In this document: positions 7,961-14,680 of the stretch, piece by piece | Layout of the letters: each line of letters begins with the position of its first letter | Numbering within the stretch: position 1 is the stretch's first letter | Assembly: GCA_028684915.1 (NCBI GenBank) | Contig: JAQUEZ010000091.1 | Span: 1-22,388, forward strand | Reading direction: 5' to 3' | Source: Desulfobulbus sp. | GTDB taxonomy: Bacteria; Desulfobacterota; Desulfobulbia; Desulfobulbales; Desulfobulbaceae | Length of the DNA stretch: 22,388 bases | Notes under the pieces: model-generated | The model's input: only the letters and a program-made list of their open reading frames with translations | Told to the model about the DNA's origin: nothing | Databases searched by the model: none | Program-made: the position numbers and the translations under genes

Positions 7961-10035
7961 TTTTTCCTCAATAACCTTTGCAACACCTGATGACGATGTA
8001 ACTCGTCAAGCGTGCCATCGTTAACTATCGTATGTTCGGAAAAATATTCTAACTTGTCAACTTCCTGCTCTACTCGGTTTAAGATTGCAGCATCAATTGC
8101 CACATCTTCCCTCCCTCTTGATTCTACCCTTTTTTTTCGTTCCGTTAGAGAAGACGTTATATGCAGATGTAAAAAGGAGGGACCGAAGGTTTCAACCATG
8201 AGTGCATGGTCTTCGGGAAAACGCATTCCATCGATCACGCCACATTTTGCATCTCCGAGAATTTCACAAACCTTCTTTCCAAGCCAACGTTGCCCTTGTG
8301 CCCCTCGTTCTTCATTGACCTGTAGGCCAATCTTTTGAAGTGCCGAACGAGTAGGCTCTATGCCATCTTTTTGGAGCAAATTTCTTAATACCTGGCTGTA
8401 CCTGCTATACACGTACCCATTTTCCTGCAAAAATTTCGAAACGGTGGTTTTGCCAGCGGCAATCTGACCACTTATTCCGACGACTTTACGAGACAGCCAT
8501 GTTTTATAGTCTGCATTGAGATCCGGAATAATAAGGTACTCTTCATCTGTATTCCCAAGACCTTCATACATGCCCACCCAAAAGAAATGGCCGACGATTG
8601 CGGAGGTTATGGCATCTAACTCATCATGACTTACTGCTGTGTGAACAAAGTCCCCTTTTAAACCGAACTCCTTCAATCCTTCAACGAGATAGTCCAACCC
8701 TGCTTGTTTTCGAGGAATGGAAATAATGTCTTGAGCGGCACCTGGATAGCTTTCAATAACAGGAATCCCGGCTTTTCTAAATTTTGTAGCTAGCAGCATG
8801 CCCCTTTGGGTTAACTTCTGCATACTGGGTATAAGGCACGGGTAGCTTGAAATTCCTCGCCGTTTAAGAACTCGTTCACATTCGCGGGTTATGCCAAATT
8901 CATCTCTCTTTGGATCGTCATCAAAAAAGGAAGTCCTGCCTTTCGGTATACTGAGAGGAGAATCTATGGAGACAAGGTCAGCGCCAGCCTCAATTGCCAA
9001 GCGAATCATCTCATCGTCAGTTTTTACCCGGCAGGTGGTTGCTAGATTACCTTTTAGAACACAGAAACCTGTTTCTCTATTTTCCGATGAAACAAGGTCG
9101 ATCCCAACACTGCAGAAATTGTCCAGTGGATGGATTTCGTTGAGTTCTTGGTACGTAACCAAAGGCTTGTTAGAGCCGGTAAAAGGAGGAATGCTTATAC
9201 AAGCTGGATCTTCAGTTGTTGATTTTCGCTTAACTATCTTAATTTTGCTTTTAAGCTTCCTGAAAGAAGGCTGAACACAAATGCTTTCCGGATATTTTTC
9301 TTTCTTGCAACGAAGTTGAATGGCTTTGTCAAGAATGAACTTCATTCCTTCAATATCAGCATGATTGTATTCAATCAATCTCTTCATTGCATCCTGATCG
9401 CCACGCCTATACTTATGCCAAAGAATTGGCGCTGCTTCGCCAAGCATTCCCTTGATATTTGTTTTCCGCGAGAAACCAATCTCTTGCTCAATGCTTTTTT
9501 GGCCTCCAGAAAGCCCAACTCGCTTTGTAAAAAAGCGGAGATCAAGGTGAAGTTCTGGAATTTTTGGCGAATCAAAATGTTTATTAATGAACTTCAAATC
9601 GAACATGATGCCATTAAAGGTCACAATTGCCTTTGCCTGGGAGAGTACTTTTCGAAGAGGTTCTTGATCTCCTCCGTTAATATAAACACCATATTCTTTC
9701 CCTATCGACCAACCCACAATGGTTATTATGTCATAATAAACACTTAGCCCTGTCGTTTCGATATCTAGAAAGAGAACCTCCTCTGGAAAATCGAGCAAAA
9801 CTCTAAAATATTCAGCTGTAGGCAGGGATTTGGCAAAATAAGCCATGTCCTCTTCCTTGTAGGCCTTAATGGAATCGCTCAGTATGTTCTTCTGCTCGGG
9901 GATTTCCTGGAAAAGAGATCGTTGCCGAGGCATGGTTTCTAAGTATAAATCCCAACTCGTGATACCTCTCTCCCAGAGGTTTCTTTCTGTTTTTTTCCCA
10001 AACCCTTGAAGATGCAGGAAGGTAGATTTTAACAT
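7951..10035 (-). CDS. Exonuclease (DEDDy, YprB-like) / DUF429 / nucleotide kinase-like fusion
   Basis: A protein of about 694 aa with three enzymatic modules. (1) Residues 1-250: a helical start FGKKTERNLWERGITSWD typical of YprB-like proteins, then an RNase H-fold exonuclease with LDIETTG (Asp91, Glu93), TFNGIMFD (about 139-146) and YNHAD (Tyr223, Asp227), i.e. DEDDy. (2) About 308-505: DUF429, a predicted RNase H-like nuclease, with VGIDLVS (Asp313), VSIDSPLSIPKG (Asp358) and HDELDAITSA (Asp471, Asp474). (3) About 517-690: a P-loop domain, GISGQIAAGKTT (520-531), then SRYSQVLRN, GQRWLGKK and a lid ERKKRVESRGRED, resembling dephospho-CoA or deoxynucleoside monophosphate kinases. ATG 10035 was chosen over the TTG at 10077 because family members begin close to the LQGFGKKTE helix; neither has a good ribosome site. 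First gene of the AT-rich operon. Confidence 0.85.
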   Translation of the reverse strand: MLKSTFLHLQGFGKKTERNLWERGITSWDLYLETMPRQRSLFQEIPEQKNILSDSIKAYKEEDMAYFAKSLPTAEYFRVLLDFPEEVLFLDIETTGLSVYYDIITIVGWSIGKEYGVYINGGDQEPLRKVLSQAKAIVTFNGIMFDLKFINKHFDSPKIPELHLDLRFFTKRVGLSGGQKSIEQEIGFSRKTNIKGMLGEAAPILWHKYRRGDQDAMKRLIEYNHADIEGMKFILDKAIQLRCKKEKYPESICVQPSFRKLKSKIKIVKRKSTTEDPACISIPPFTGSNKPLVTYQELNEIHPLDNFCSVGIDLVSSENRETGFCVLKGNLATTCRVKTDDEMIRLAIEAGADLVSIDSPLSIPKGRTSFFDDDPKRDEFGITRECERVLKRRGISSYPCLIPSMQKLTQRGMLLATKFRKAGIPVIESYPGAAQDIISIPRKQAGLDYLVEGLKEFGLKGDFVHTAVSHDELDAITSAIVGHFFWVGMYEGLGNTDEEYLIIPDLNADYKTWLSRKVVGISGQIAAGKTTVSKFLQENGYVYSRYSQVLRNLLQKDGIEPTRSALQKIGLQVNEERGAQGQRWLGKKVCEILGDAKCGVIDGMRFPEDHALMVETFGPSFLHLHITSSLTERKKRVESRGREDVAIDAAILNRVEQEVDKLEYFSEHTIVNDGTLDELHRHQVLQRLLRKKCQ

Positions 10036-10238
10036 TATTTGATATTTAAAATTCGTATGATTCAGGCGAGTTCGCAAGTGATCGAAAGGCAGTCATTTTA
10101 TCTATCACAGTCTGATTCAAAATGGTACTTGAGTATCATAAAAGCGTTTGCACAGGAAAGACCTATCCATACTCTTTATCTGCCAGATCATCCTTGCACC
10201 GTCTATCGAATGCGAAAAGCAGGTGAAACTGCTCATTG
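10036..10238 (-). promoter_or_regulatory. Probable leader/promoter region of the four-gene operon
   Basis: This AT-rich gap separates the DUF45 peptidase gene from the exonuclease fusion and is the only place where the operon's own promoter could lie. On the minus strand TTGAAT (about 10115) and TAAAAT (about 10095) resemble -35 and -10 boxes, but their spacing of about 14 bases is short. No operator palindrome or terminator for the upstream gene is evident, so read-through from the restriction operon is possible. The overlapping plus-strand open frame (10039-10317) looks like noise. Confidence 0.3.
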
Positions 10239-10955
10239 TCAATACTTCCAACACTCATGGGCCACCGGCAGCCGGTTGAGGATTTCCCGGTATACCTGCC
10301 AATTGGGCATGAACTGATCCATCAAGGCTATGAAATGTTGGTTATGGGTGGGTTCCATGAGATGCACCATCTCATGGACCACCAGGTATTCCAGGCATTC
10401 GCGTGGTTTCTTCGCCAGCTCGCTGTTGAGCCTGATGCTGCTGTTGGTGGGATTGCAGCTGCCCCACCGGGTTTTCATCCGTTGCACGTACACCTTACCC
10501 ACCTTAACGCCCATGACCGGTTCCCAGTGGACTATCAGCGGCGGCACCGCCTGCCGGAGCTGATCCCGATACCAGGACTCAACAATCTCCTGCTTCTTTT
10601 CCTCGCCGGTTCCGGGCCGGACCTGGAGTAAAATCGTTCGGTGTTGAATTTGTACCTGCGGTGGCTGATCGAGTTCGGCCACTGTCAGTAGGTAACGCTG
10701 CCCCCAGAGATAATGGCTTTCTCGGTCAAGGTACTCACGGGGTGTCTCCCGCATTTGTTCCCTGAGCTTTTTCTGTTGGCTCTTGATCCAACCGAGCTTG
10801 GTAATGGCGAAGATGCGGATGGTGTCAAGCTCCATGCGCAGCGGCGCGGCAATACGCACGTGGCCGGTTGGCGGATAGACGCTCAGGTGCAGGTTCTTGA
10901 TATCCTTGTGCTCGACCTCCACAGTGATCTCTCCAAGCTGGATCTGGGTGGTCAC
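10239..10955 (-). CDS. DUF45 (YgjP-like) zinc metallopeptidase
   Basis: A 238-aa protein of the DUF45/YgjP family, predicted zinc-dependent metalloproteases related to SprT/WLM. Key sites: HEMVH (194-198) with a third ligand, probably His204 in EPTHNQHF, and the family motif RWGSCNP (163-169) just before it. The N-terminal half is the beta-rich family region. It starts with GTG at 10955, sharing one base with the hsdR stop (TAGTG), with AAGGA about 6 bases upstream. DUF45 genes are common last members of type I restriction operons. Whether they process the restriction subunit or act on other proteins is not established here. Confidence 0.9.
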   Translation of the reverse strand: MTTQIQLGEITVEVEHKDIKNLHLSVYPPTGHVRIAAPLRMELDTIRIFAITKLGWIKSQQKKLREQMRETPREYLDRESHYLWGQRYLLTVAELDQPPQVQIQHRTILLQVRPGTGEEKKQEIVESWYRDQLRQAVPPLIVHWEPVMGVKVGKVYVQRMKTRWGSCNPTNSSIRLNSELAKKPRECLEYLVVHEMVHLMEPTHNQHFIALMDQFMPNWQVYREILNRLPVAHECWKY

Positions 10956-13900
10956 TAATATTCCTTCTGCTGCTCAATGATGAGGAAGATGCGTTCCACC
11001 TCGGCCACGTCCTGCAAAATCCCGTACAAGGCAGCCTTGATGACATTCTCCTTGGCCTGCACACCACGCCAGCCGTCGGGCCGAGTATGCTTGACGGTCT
11101 CGTCGATCCGGATCGCCAGGGCAAGGGCCTCTTCCTGGGCTGCCTCACCCTCATTTCCGTAAACAGACGCCGGCTCTGCCGTGCCGCACCGGCTGGCTGC
11201 ACCCGGCCTTGGCTGCAGATTATTATAGAGCGCCCGCCGCCCCGGCGTATGCAACTGTGCGGGCGTATCCTCCGCCTGCCCGGCCTGCACCCGTTTGGCC
11301 AGTTCGGCAATTCGCTTGAGATAGGCCTCGTAGTTGTCCGCCTGCTCCTTGCGGAATTTGATGATCTCATCGAGGATCGCCGACATCTTTTCGTAATAGG
11401 CCGGGTCGTTGAGGTGTTCCTTGATGATCTTGCTGCGGACGTTGTTTTCGATGGTCTCGGCCACCGCGTTTTTGTTGCCTTTGAGCCCCTCGGGCAGGTT
11501 GTTGATGGCCTCGGCGATACCGGTTTTGACGATCAACTCCAGCAGTGGCAGGGTATCAAAGGGCGAAATCTTGCGGGGGGCATCGGCCTCGATATAAGTA
11601 TCGATGAGGTGCCGCATGTCGGCCTCATAGGCCTTGAGGTCCAAATTCTCCCCGGCGGCATTGCGGATGATCTCACGTAGCTTGAGGGCCCGGTCCACCT
11701 CCCTTTTGACCCGCGCAATCTCAACTTCGCTGTATCCGGCCTGTCCCAGTTCGTCGCCAATATTAGCATAGGCCCGCACCAGCGCCACCGTGGCCTTATA
11801 GAGCGCGGCGCGCTGGGCTTCGTGGGCCTTCAGGTCGCCGGCAATCTCGGTGTTGCCGCAGAAATAGCGGATGTGTTCCAGCTCGCCCTTGGGCGGGGCC
11901 ACCGGCTCGCAGAGCATGGCGATGGCTTCCAGCGCCCATTCCAGCCGTTCCCACCCCTTGGCCAAACGGTCTTGCAGCAGCACCTCGGGATTGACGCCGC
12001 CGGCGCTGTGGTCCAGTTCGGAACTGTACACCGCGACCGCTTTCTCCACCTTTTTGAAGAGGTCCTTGTAGTCGACGATATAGCCGAAGTCCTTGTCCTC
12101 TCCATCCAGGCGATTGACGCGGCAGATGGCCTGGAACAGGCCGTGATCCTGCATTTTCTTGTCGATGTAGAGATAGGTGCAGCTCGGGGCGTCGAAACCG
12201 GTCAGCAGTTTGTCCACCACCACCAGTAGCTTCATGGTGGCGGGCTGTTCCTTGAACACCTGCTTGGCCTGGTCCTCGTAGGTTTCGGTCTTGGATTTGC
12301 CCGGTTGCGGTTGCACATCGCGCAGCAGGGCGGTGTAGGTGTTGTAGATGAACTCCTTGTCCGTTTCGGTGTTGGCGCCGGTATCCTCCAGGGTGATGTC
12401 TCTGGTCTGGGGATTGTAGGAGGTGACGACTGCACACTTACCCTTGAACGGTGTCTTCTGAAAGAGCTCGAAATACTTGCAGGCCTCATAGATGCTGGAG
12501 GCCACCAGGATGGCGTTGCCGCGTTGGTTGGAGAGACGCGGCTTGACGCTGAAATCGAAGATGATGTCTGCCACCACCCGCTCCATGCGTGAGCGTGAAC
12601 TGAGCACCTTCTGCATGGTGCCCCATTGCTCGCGCAGAGCCGCCTTTTGCCAATCGTTGAGTCCCTTGGTCTTGGCCTCGAACCAGGTATCGATCTTGCC
12701 TTCCGAACCCAGGCGTTGGTCGATGTCCCGCGCCTCGTAGACCAGATCGAGCACCACCCCGTCCTCGACCCCTTCGCTGAACTTGTAGGTGTGGATGTAG
12801 CCGCCGAAGACCTCCAGGCTGGTCTGCTTGTCCTGCTTCAACAGCGGCGTGCCGGTGAAACCGATGAACACCGCATGGGGCAGCAGCGCCTTCATGGTCC
12901 GGTGCAGCTTGCCGCTCTGGGTGCGGTGGCATTCGTCCACAAACACAAACAGCTCGCCCATAGCCTGGCAGGGCTGGGCTTCCAGCTCGCGGATGAACCG
13001 TTCGAAATCATCCACCTTCTTGCGGCCGAACTTATGCACCAGCGAGCAGAGCAGGCGCGGGGCAGCCTGACCGAGCAGGCTCATCAGGTCGCTGCCGCTT
13101 CCAGCGCGGGTCATGGGGTGATCGGCGGCCAGGAACACCGCCTCGATCTGCTTGTCCAGTTCGTCGCGATCAGTGACGATCACCACCCGGGCCTGGGGCC
13201 GATTCTCCAGAATCCACTTGGCCAAGAGCACCATGACAATGCTCTTGCCGCTGCCCTGGGTATGCCAGATGATGCCGCCCTCGCGGCGCTGGCTATGGGC
13301 CTGGGCCGCCTTGATGCCGAAATACTGGTGCACACGCGGCAGCTTCTTGATGCCGCCGTCGAAGAGCACAAAATCGTGCATCAGCTCGATCAGCCGCTGC
13401 TTGTTGCAGATCTTGAGCAGATATTTATCGAGCTTGAAACGGCTGTTATCGGCCTCGTCTTCCTTCCAGGTGAGAAAATACTTTTCTTCAGTCTTGATGG
13501 TCCCATAGCGCAGTCCTTCGGAATCATTGCCGGCAAAGACGAACTGCACGGTGCTGAAAAACCACTCGTTGAACTGGGGCTGCTGGTTGGAGATGTTCTG
13601 GCGGATACCGTCGCCGATGGAGATGCGGCTGTTCTTGAGTTCCAGCACCCCGACGGCTATACCGTTGACATACAGCACCAAGTCGGGCCGCCGCTCATGG
13701 TTACCGCGCAGAGTGACTTCCTCGGCCAGGGCGAAATCGTTGTTGGCCGGTTCCTGCCAATCGATGAGATGCACCGTCTCGGTCACCTGCCCGGCCTCGA
13801 TCTTCACCGGCACGCCGTAGCGCAGCAGGCTGTAAACGGCCTTGTTATTATCGTAGAGGCTGCGGTTGGGGTTGTCCGCCTCGGTGCGCAGTTTGTGGAG

Positions 13901-14086
13901 AGCGCTGCTGATCTGGGCCGGAGTGTACTTTTCGCTCAAAAAGGCGGTGAGCAGTGGTTCCTCGATGTTGCTGTTGTGGGGCCGATCGGTCCAGTCGCCG
14001 AGACACCTATAACAGAGCTCGTCCCGGAACAGGGCGATGACCCGTTCCTGGGTAGCGCGTTCCGGCTGGCCGATGTCGCTCATCAT
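10955..14086 (-). CDS. hsdR: Type I restriction enzyme subunit R
   Basis: About 1043 aa, the motor and nuclease subunit of a type I restriction enzyme. The N-terminal PD-(D/E)xK nuclease shows RRPDLVLYVNG (Asp134) and GVLELKNS (Glu149, Lys151). The SF2 translocase follows with Walker A HTQGSGKS (275-282), VTDRDELDKQ, motif II DECH (384-387) and motif III GFTGTPL (about 410). The C-terminal helical region would dock on the M2S core. Length matches the family. Two adjacent ATGs (14086 and 14083) follow GGAAAAGAAGG; either may be used. The longer frame to 14119 has no ribosome site and overlaps a toxin-gene remnant. All key motifs are intact, so it looks functional. Confidence 0.93.
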   Translation of the reverse strand: MMSDIGQPERATQERVIALFRDELCYRCLGDWTDRPHNSNIEEPLLTAFLSEKYTPAQISSALHKLRTEADNPNRSLYDNNKAVYSLLRYGVPVKIEAGQVTETVHLIDWQEPANNDFALAEEVTLRGNHERRPDLVLYVNGIAVGVLELKNSRISIGDGIRQNISNQQPQFNEWFFSTVQFVFAGNDSEGLRYGTIKTEEKYFLTWKEDEADNSRFKLDKYLLKICNKQRLIELMHDFVLFDGGIKKLPRVHQYFGIKAAQAHSQRREGGIIWHTQGSGKSIVMVLLAKWILENRPQARVVIVTDRDELDKQIEAVFLAADHPMTRAGSGSDLMSLLGQAAPRLLCSLVHKFGRKKVDDFERFIRELEAQPCQAMGELFVFVDECHRTQSGKLHRTMKALLPHAVFIGFTGTPLLKQDKQTSLEVFGGYIHTYKFSEGVEDGVVLDLVYEARDIDQRLGSEGKIDTWFEAKTKGLNDWQKAALREQWGTMQKVLSSRSRMERVVADIIFDFSVKPRLSNQRGNAILVASSIYEACKYFELFQKTPFKGKCAVVTSYNPQTRDITLEDTGANTETDKEFIYNTYTALLRDVQPQPGKSKTETYEDQAKQVFKEQPATMKLLVVVDKLLTGFDAPSCTYLYIDKKMQDHGLFQAICRVNRLDGEDKDFGYIVDYKDLFKKVEKAVAVYSSELDHSAGGVNPEVLLQDRLAKGWERLEWALEAIAMLCEPVAPPKGELEHIRYFCGNTEIAGDLKAHEAQRAALYKATVALVRAYANIGDELGQAGYSEVEIARVKREVDRALKLREIIRNAAGENLDLKAYEADMRHLIDTYIEADAPRKISPFDTLPLLELIVKTGIAEAINNLPEGLKGNKNAVAETIENNVRSKIIKEHLNDPAYYEKMSAILDEIIKFRKEQADNYEAYLKRIAELAKRVQAGQAEDTPAQLHTPGRRALYNNLQPRPGAASRCGTAEPASVYGNEGEAAQEEALALAIRIDETVKHTRPDGWRGVQAKENVIKAALYGILQDVAEVERIFLIIEQQKEY

Positions 14087-14175
14087 GCCTTCTTTTCCGA
14101 GGAAGCAAATTTGTCCCATGTTCCCGAACCATTGGGCCCGACAAACATGCGCATGCGGACAATCGTGGGGTTCAT
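14083..14175 (-). pseudogene. Zeta-toxin-like P-loop stub (30 codons), truncated
   Basis: An ATG at 14173-14175 overlaps the TGA of the 78-aa gene (ATGA). The 30-codon frame reads through MRMFVGPNGSGT and then leaves the expected pattern (WDKFASSEKKA, stop). The start of zeta-toxin-family kinases typically reads RMFAGPNGSGKST, so this looks like the first ~20 residues of such a gene joined by deletion to the sequence just before hsdR. The P-loop Lys is missing and the protein cannot be active. Its TGA overlaps the hsdR start codons, so it could still serve as a coupling leader. The family call rests on a short motif. Confidence 0.6.
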
Positions 14176-14408
14176 CGTTTCACCCGTACCCGCCGCTGTC
14201 CCGGAACAACTGGCGTCGGAGCCGCCAGGGGTTTGATCACTCGGGAGGTCCCATCGGGGAAGAATTCTATGAGCTGGCCATGCACCGCCTCCACCACCGT
14301 CCAGCCGGCGGCCAGATGTTTGCAGTAGGCCTGTTTGACAGCACCTTCGGCCAACTCCGGAATGCGCGCTTCGAGATAAGTCATCGCTTTTTCATCTAGT
14401 GCCTGCAT
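14172..14408 (-). CDS. Small conserved-looking protein, possible antitoxin partner of a lost zeta-like toxin
   Basis: A 78-aa protein. An amphipathic helical N-terminus (YLEARIPELAEGAVKQAY) is followed by a short beta-like segment, EFFPDGTSRVIKPL, and a Pro/Arg-rich tail, VVPGQRRVRVKR. A strong ribosome site (AGGGAG, 6 bases before the ATG) argues that it is real. Proteins of this shape, as I recall, often sit directly upstream of small zeta-toxin-like AAA kinases, and the downstream overlapping stub fits that pairing. The antitoxin role is inference; I do not recognise a named family. It lies in the cargo slot between hsdS and hsdR. Confidence 0.75.
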   Translation of the reverse strand: MQALDEKAMTYLEARIPELAEGAVKQAYCKHLAAGWTVVEAVHGQLIEFFPDGTSRVIKPLAAPTPVVPGQRRVRVKR

Positions 14409-14430
14409 GGTGTTCTCCCTGGCTGGAGGT

Positions 14431-14520
14431 TCATTCTATCAATTCAATACTATTGCCGAACAAACGGATTTTGCCACTCAGAAATTTATGCGTCATGCCT
14501 TGAGTGAGCTGGCGCCGGTT
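14431..14520 (-). pseudogene. hsdS 3'-end remnant
   Basis: The minus-strand frame ending at TGA 14431-14433 reads RRQLTQGMTHKFLSGKIRLF before a short unrelated tail. It matches the C-terminus of the intact HsdS next door (TRQLKQGMMHNLLTGRIRLL) at 12 of 20 positions. An in-frame TAA lies just upstream, so only about 28 codons remain. It is most simply the end of a second, divergent hsdS gene lost by deletion or recombination. Confidence 0.7.
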
Positions 14521-14554
14521 TTACCCAACCTTTTACCCAACTTTTCGCCCAACC
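14519..14554. repeat. Three degenerate ~12-base tandem repeats
   Basis: TTTTACCCAACC, TTTTACCCAAC and TTTTCGCCCAACC lie head to tail. In one minus-strand frame they encode GERLGEKLGKRLGKT, a heptad-free KLG-type repeat like tails seen in some RecG-like/AlbA_2 proteins. They may be the end of the same vanished gene that left the DUF4062 fragment, but they lie in a different frame from it. Confidence 0.55.
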
Positions 14555-14584
14555 GTTCCCCCCACCCTGTAGGCTCCATTGCTG

Positions 14585-14680
14585 GAACTTGGGATAGGCA
14601 TGGAGAGAGTCCCGCAGGGCTAGCCGCTCTCCTTCGAAATCCTTTTGCACACTGCTGATGAAGAGTCATCGCTTTTTCAT
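14585..14680 (-). pseudogene. DUF4062 gene start with in-frame stop
   Basis: The ATG (14678-14680) overlaps the hsdS stop codon as ATGA. The frame reads MKKR, then TGA at codon 5, then continues in the same frame as LFISSVQKDFEGERLAL and RDSLHAYPKF. FISSVxxDFxxER is the opening strand and helix of the DUF4062 domain found at the front of many defence-associated STAND and AlbA_2/RecG-like proteins. Similarity stops after about 32 codons and the rest of the gene is gone. The ATGA coupling shows it was once a gene of this operon. Confidence 0.65.

Noticed and set aside
5264..10035. Complete phage-type 2-aminoadenine genome biosynthesis locus
   Set aside because: No HD-domain dATPase (DatZ), MazG-like MazZ or PolA-like DpoZ is present; only the PurZ-like member matches.
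12626..14236. A long plus-strand open frame of about 536 codons
   Set aside because: It lies wholly antisense to hsdR and nearby genes, which carry intact motifs. GC-rich genes commonly leave long antisense frames; no domain is recognisable.
14519..14554. CRISPR-like repeat array
   Set aside because: Only three degenerate 12-base units, head to tail, without spacers.
14407..14658. An 83-codon plus-strand frame in the hsdS-hsdR gap
   Set aside because: It crosses tandem repeats and lies antisense to recognisable gene fragments. Its sequence shows no family features.
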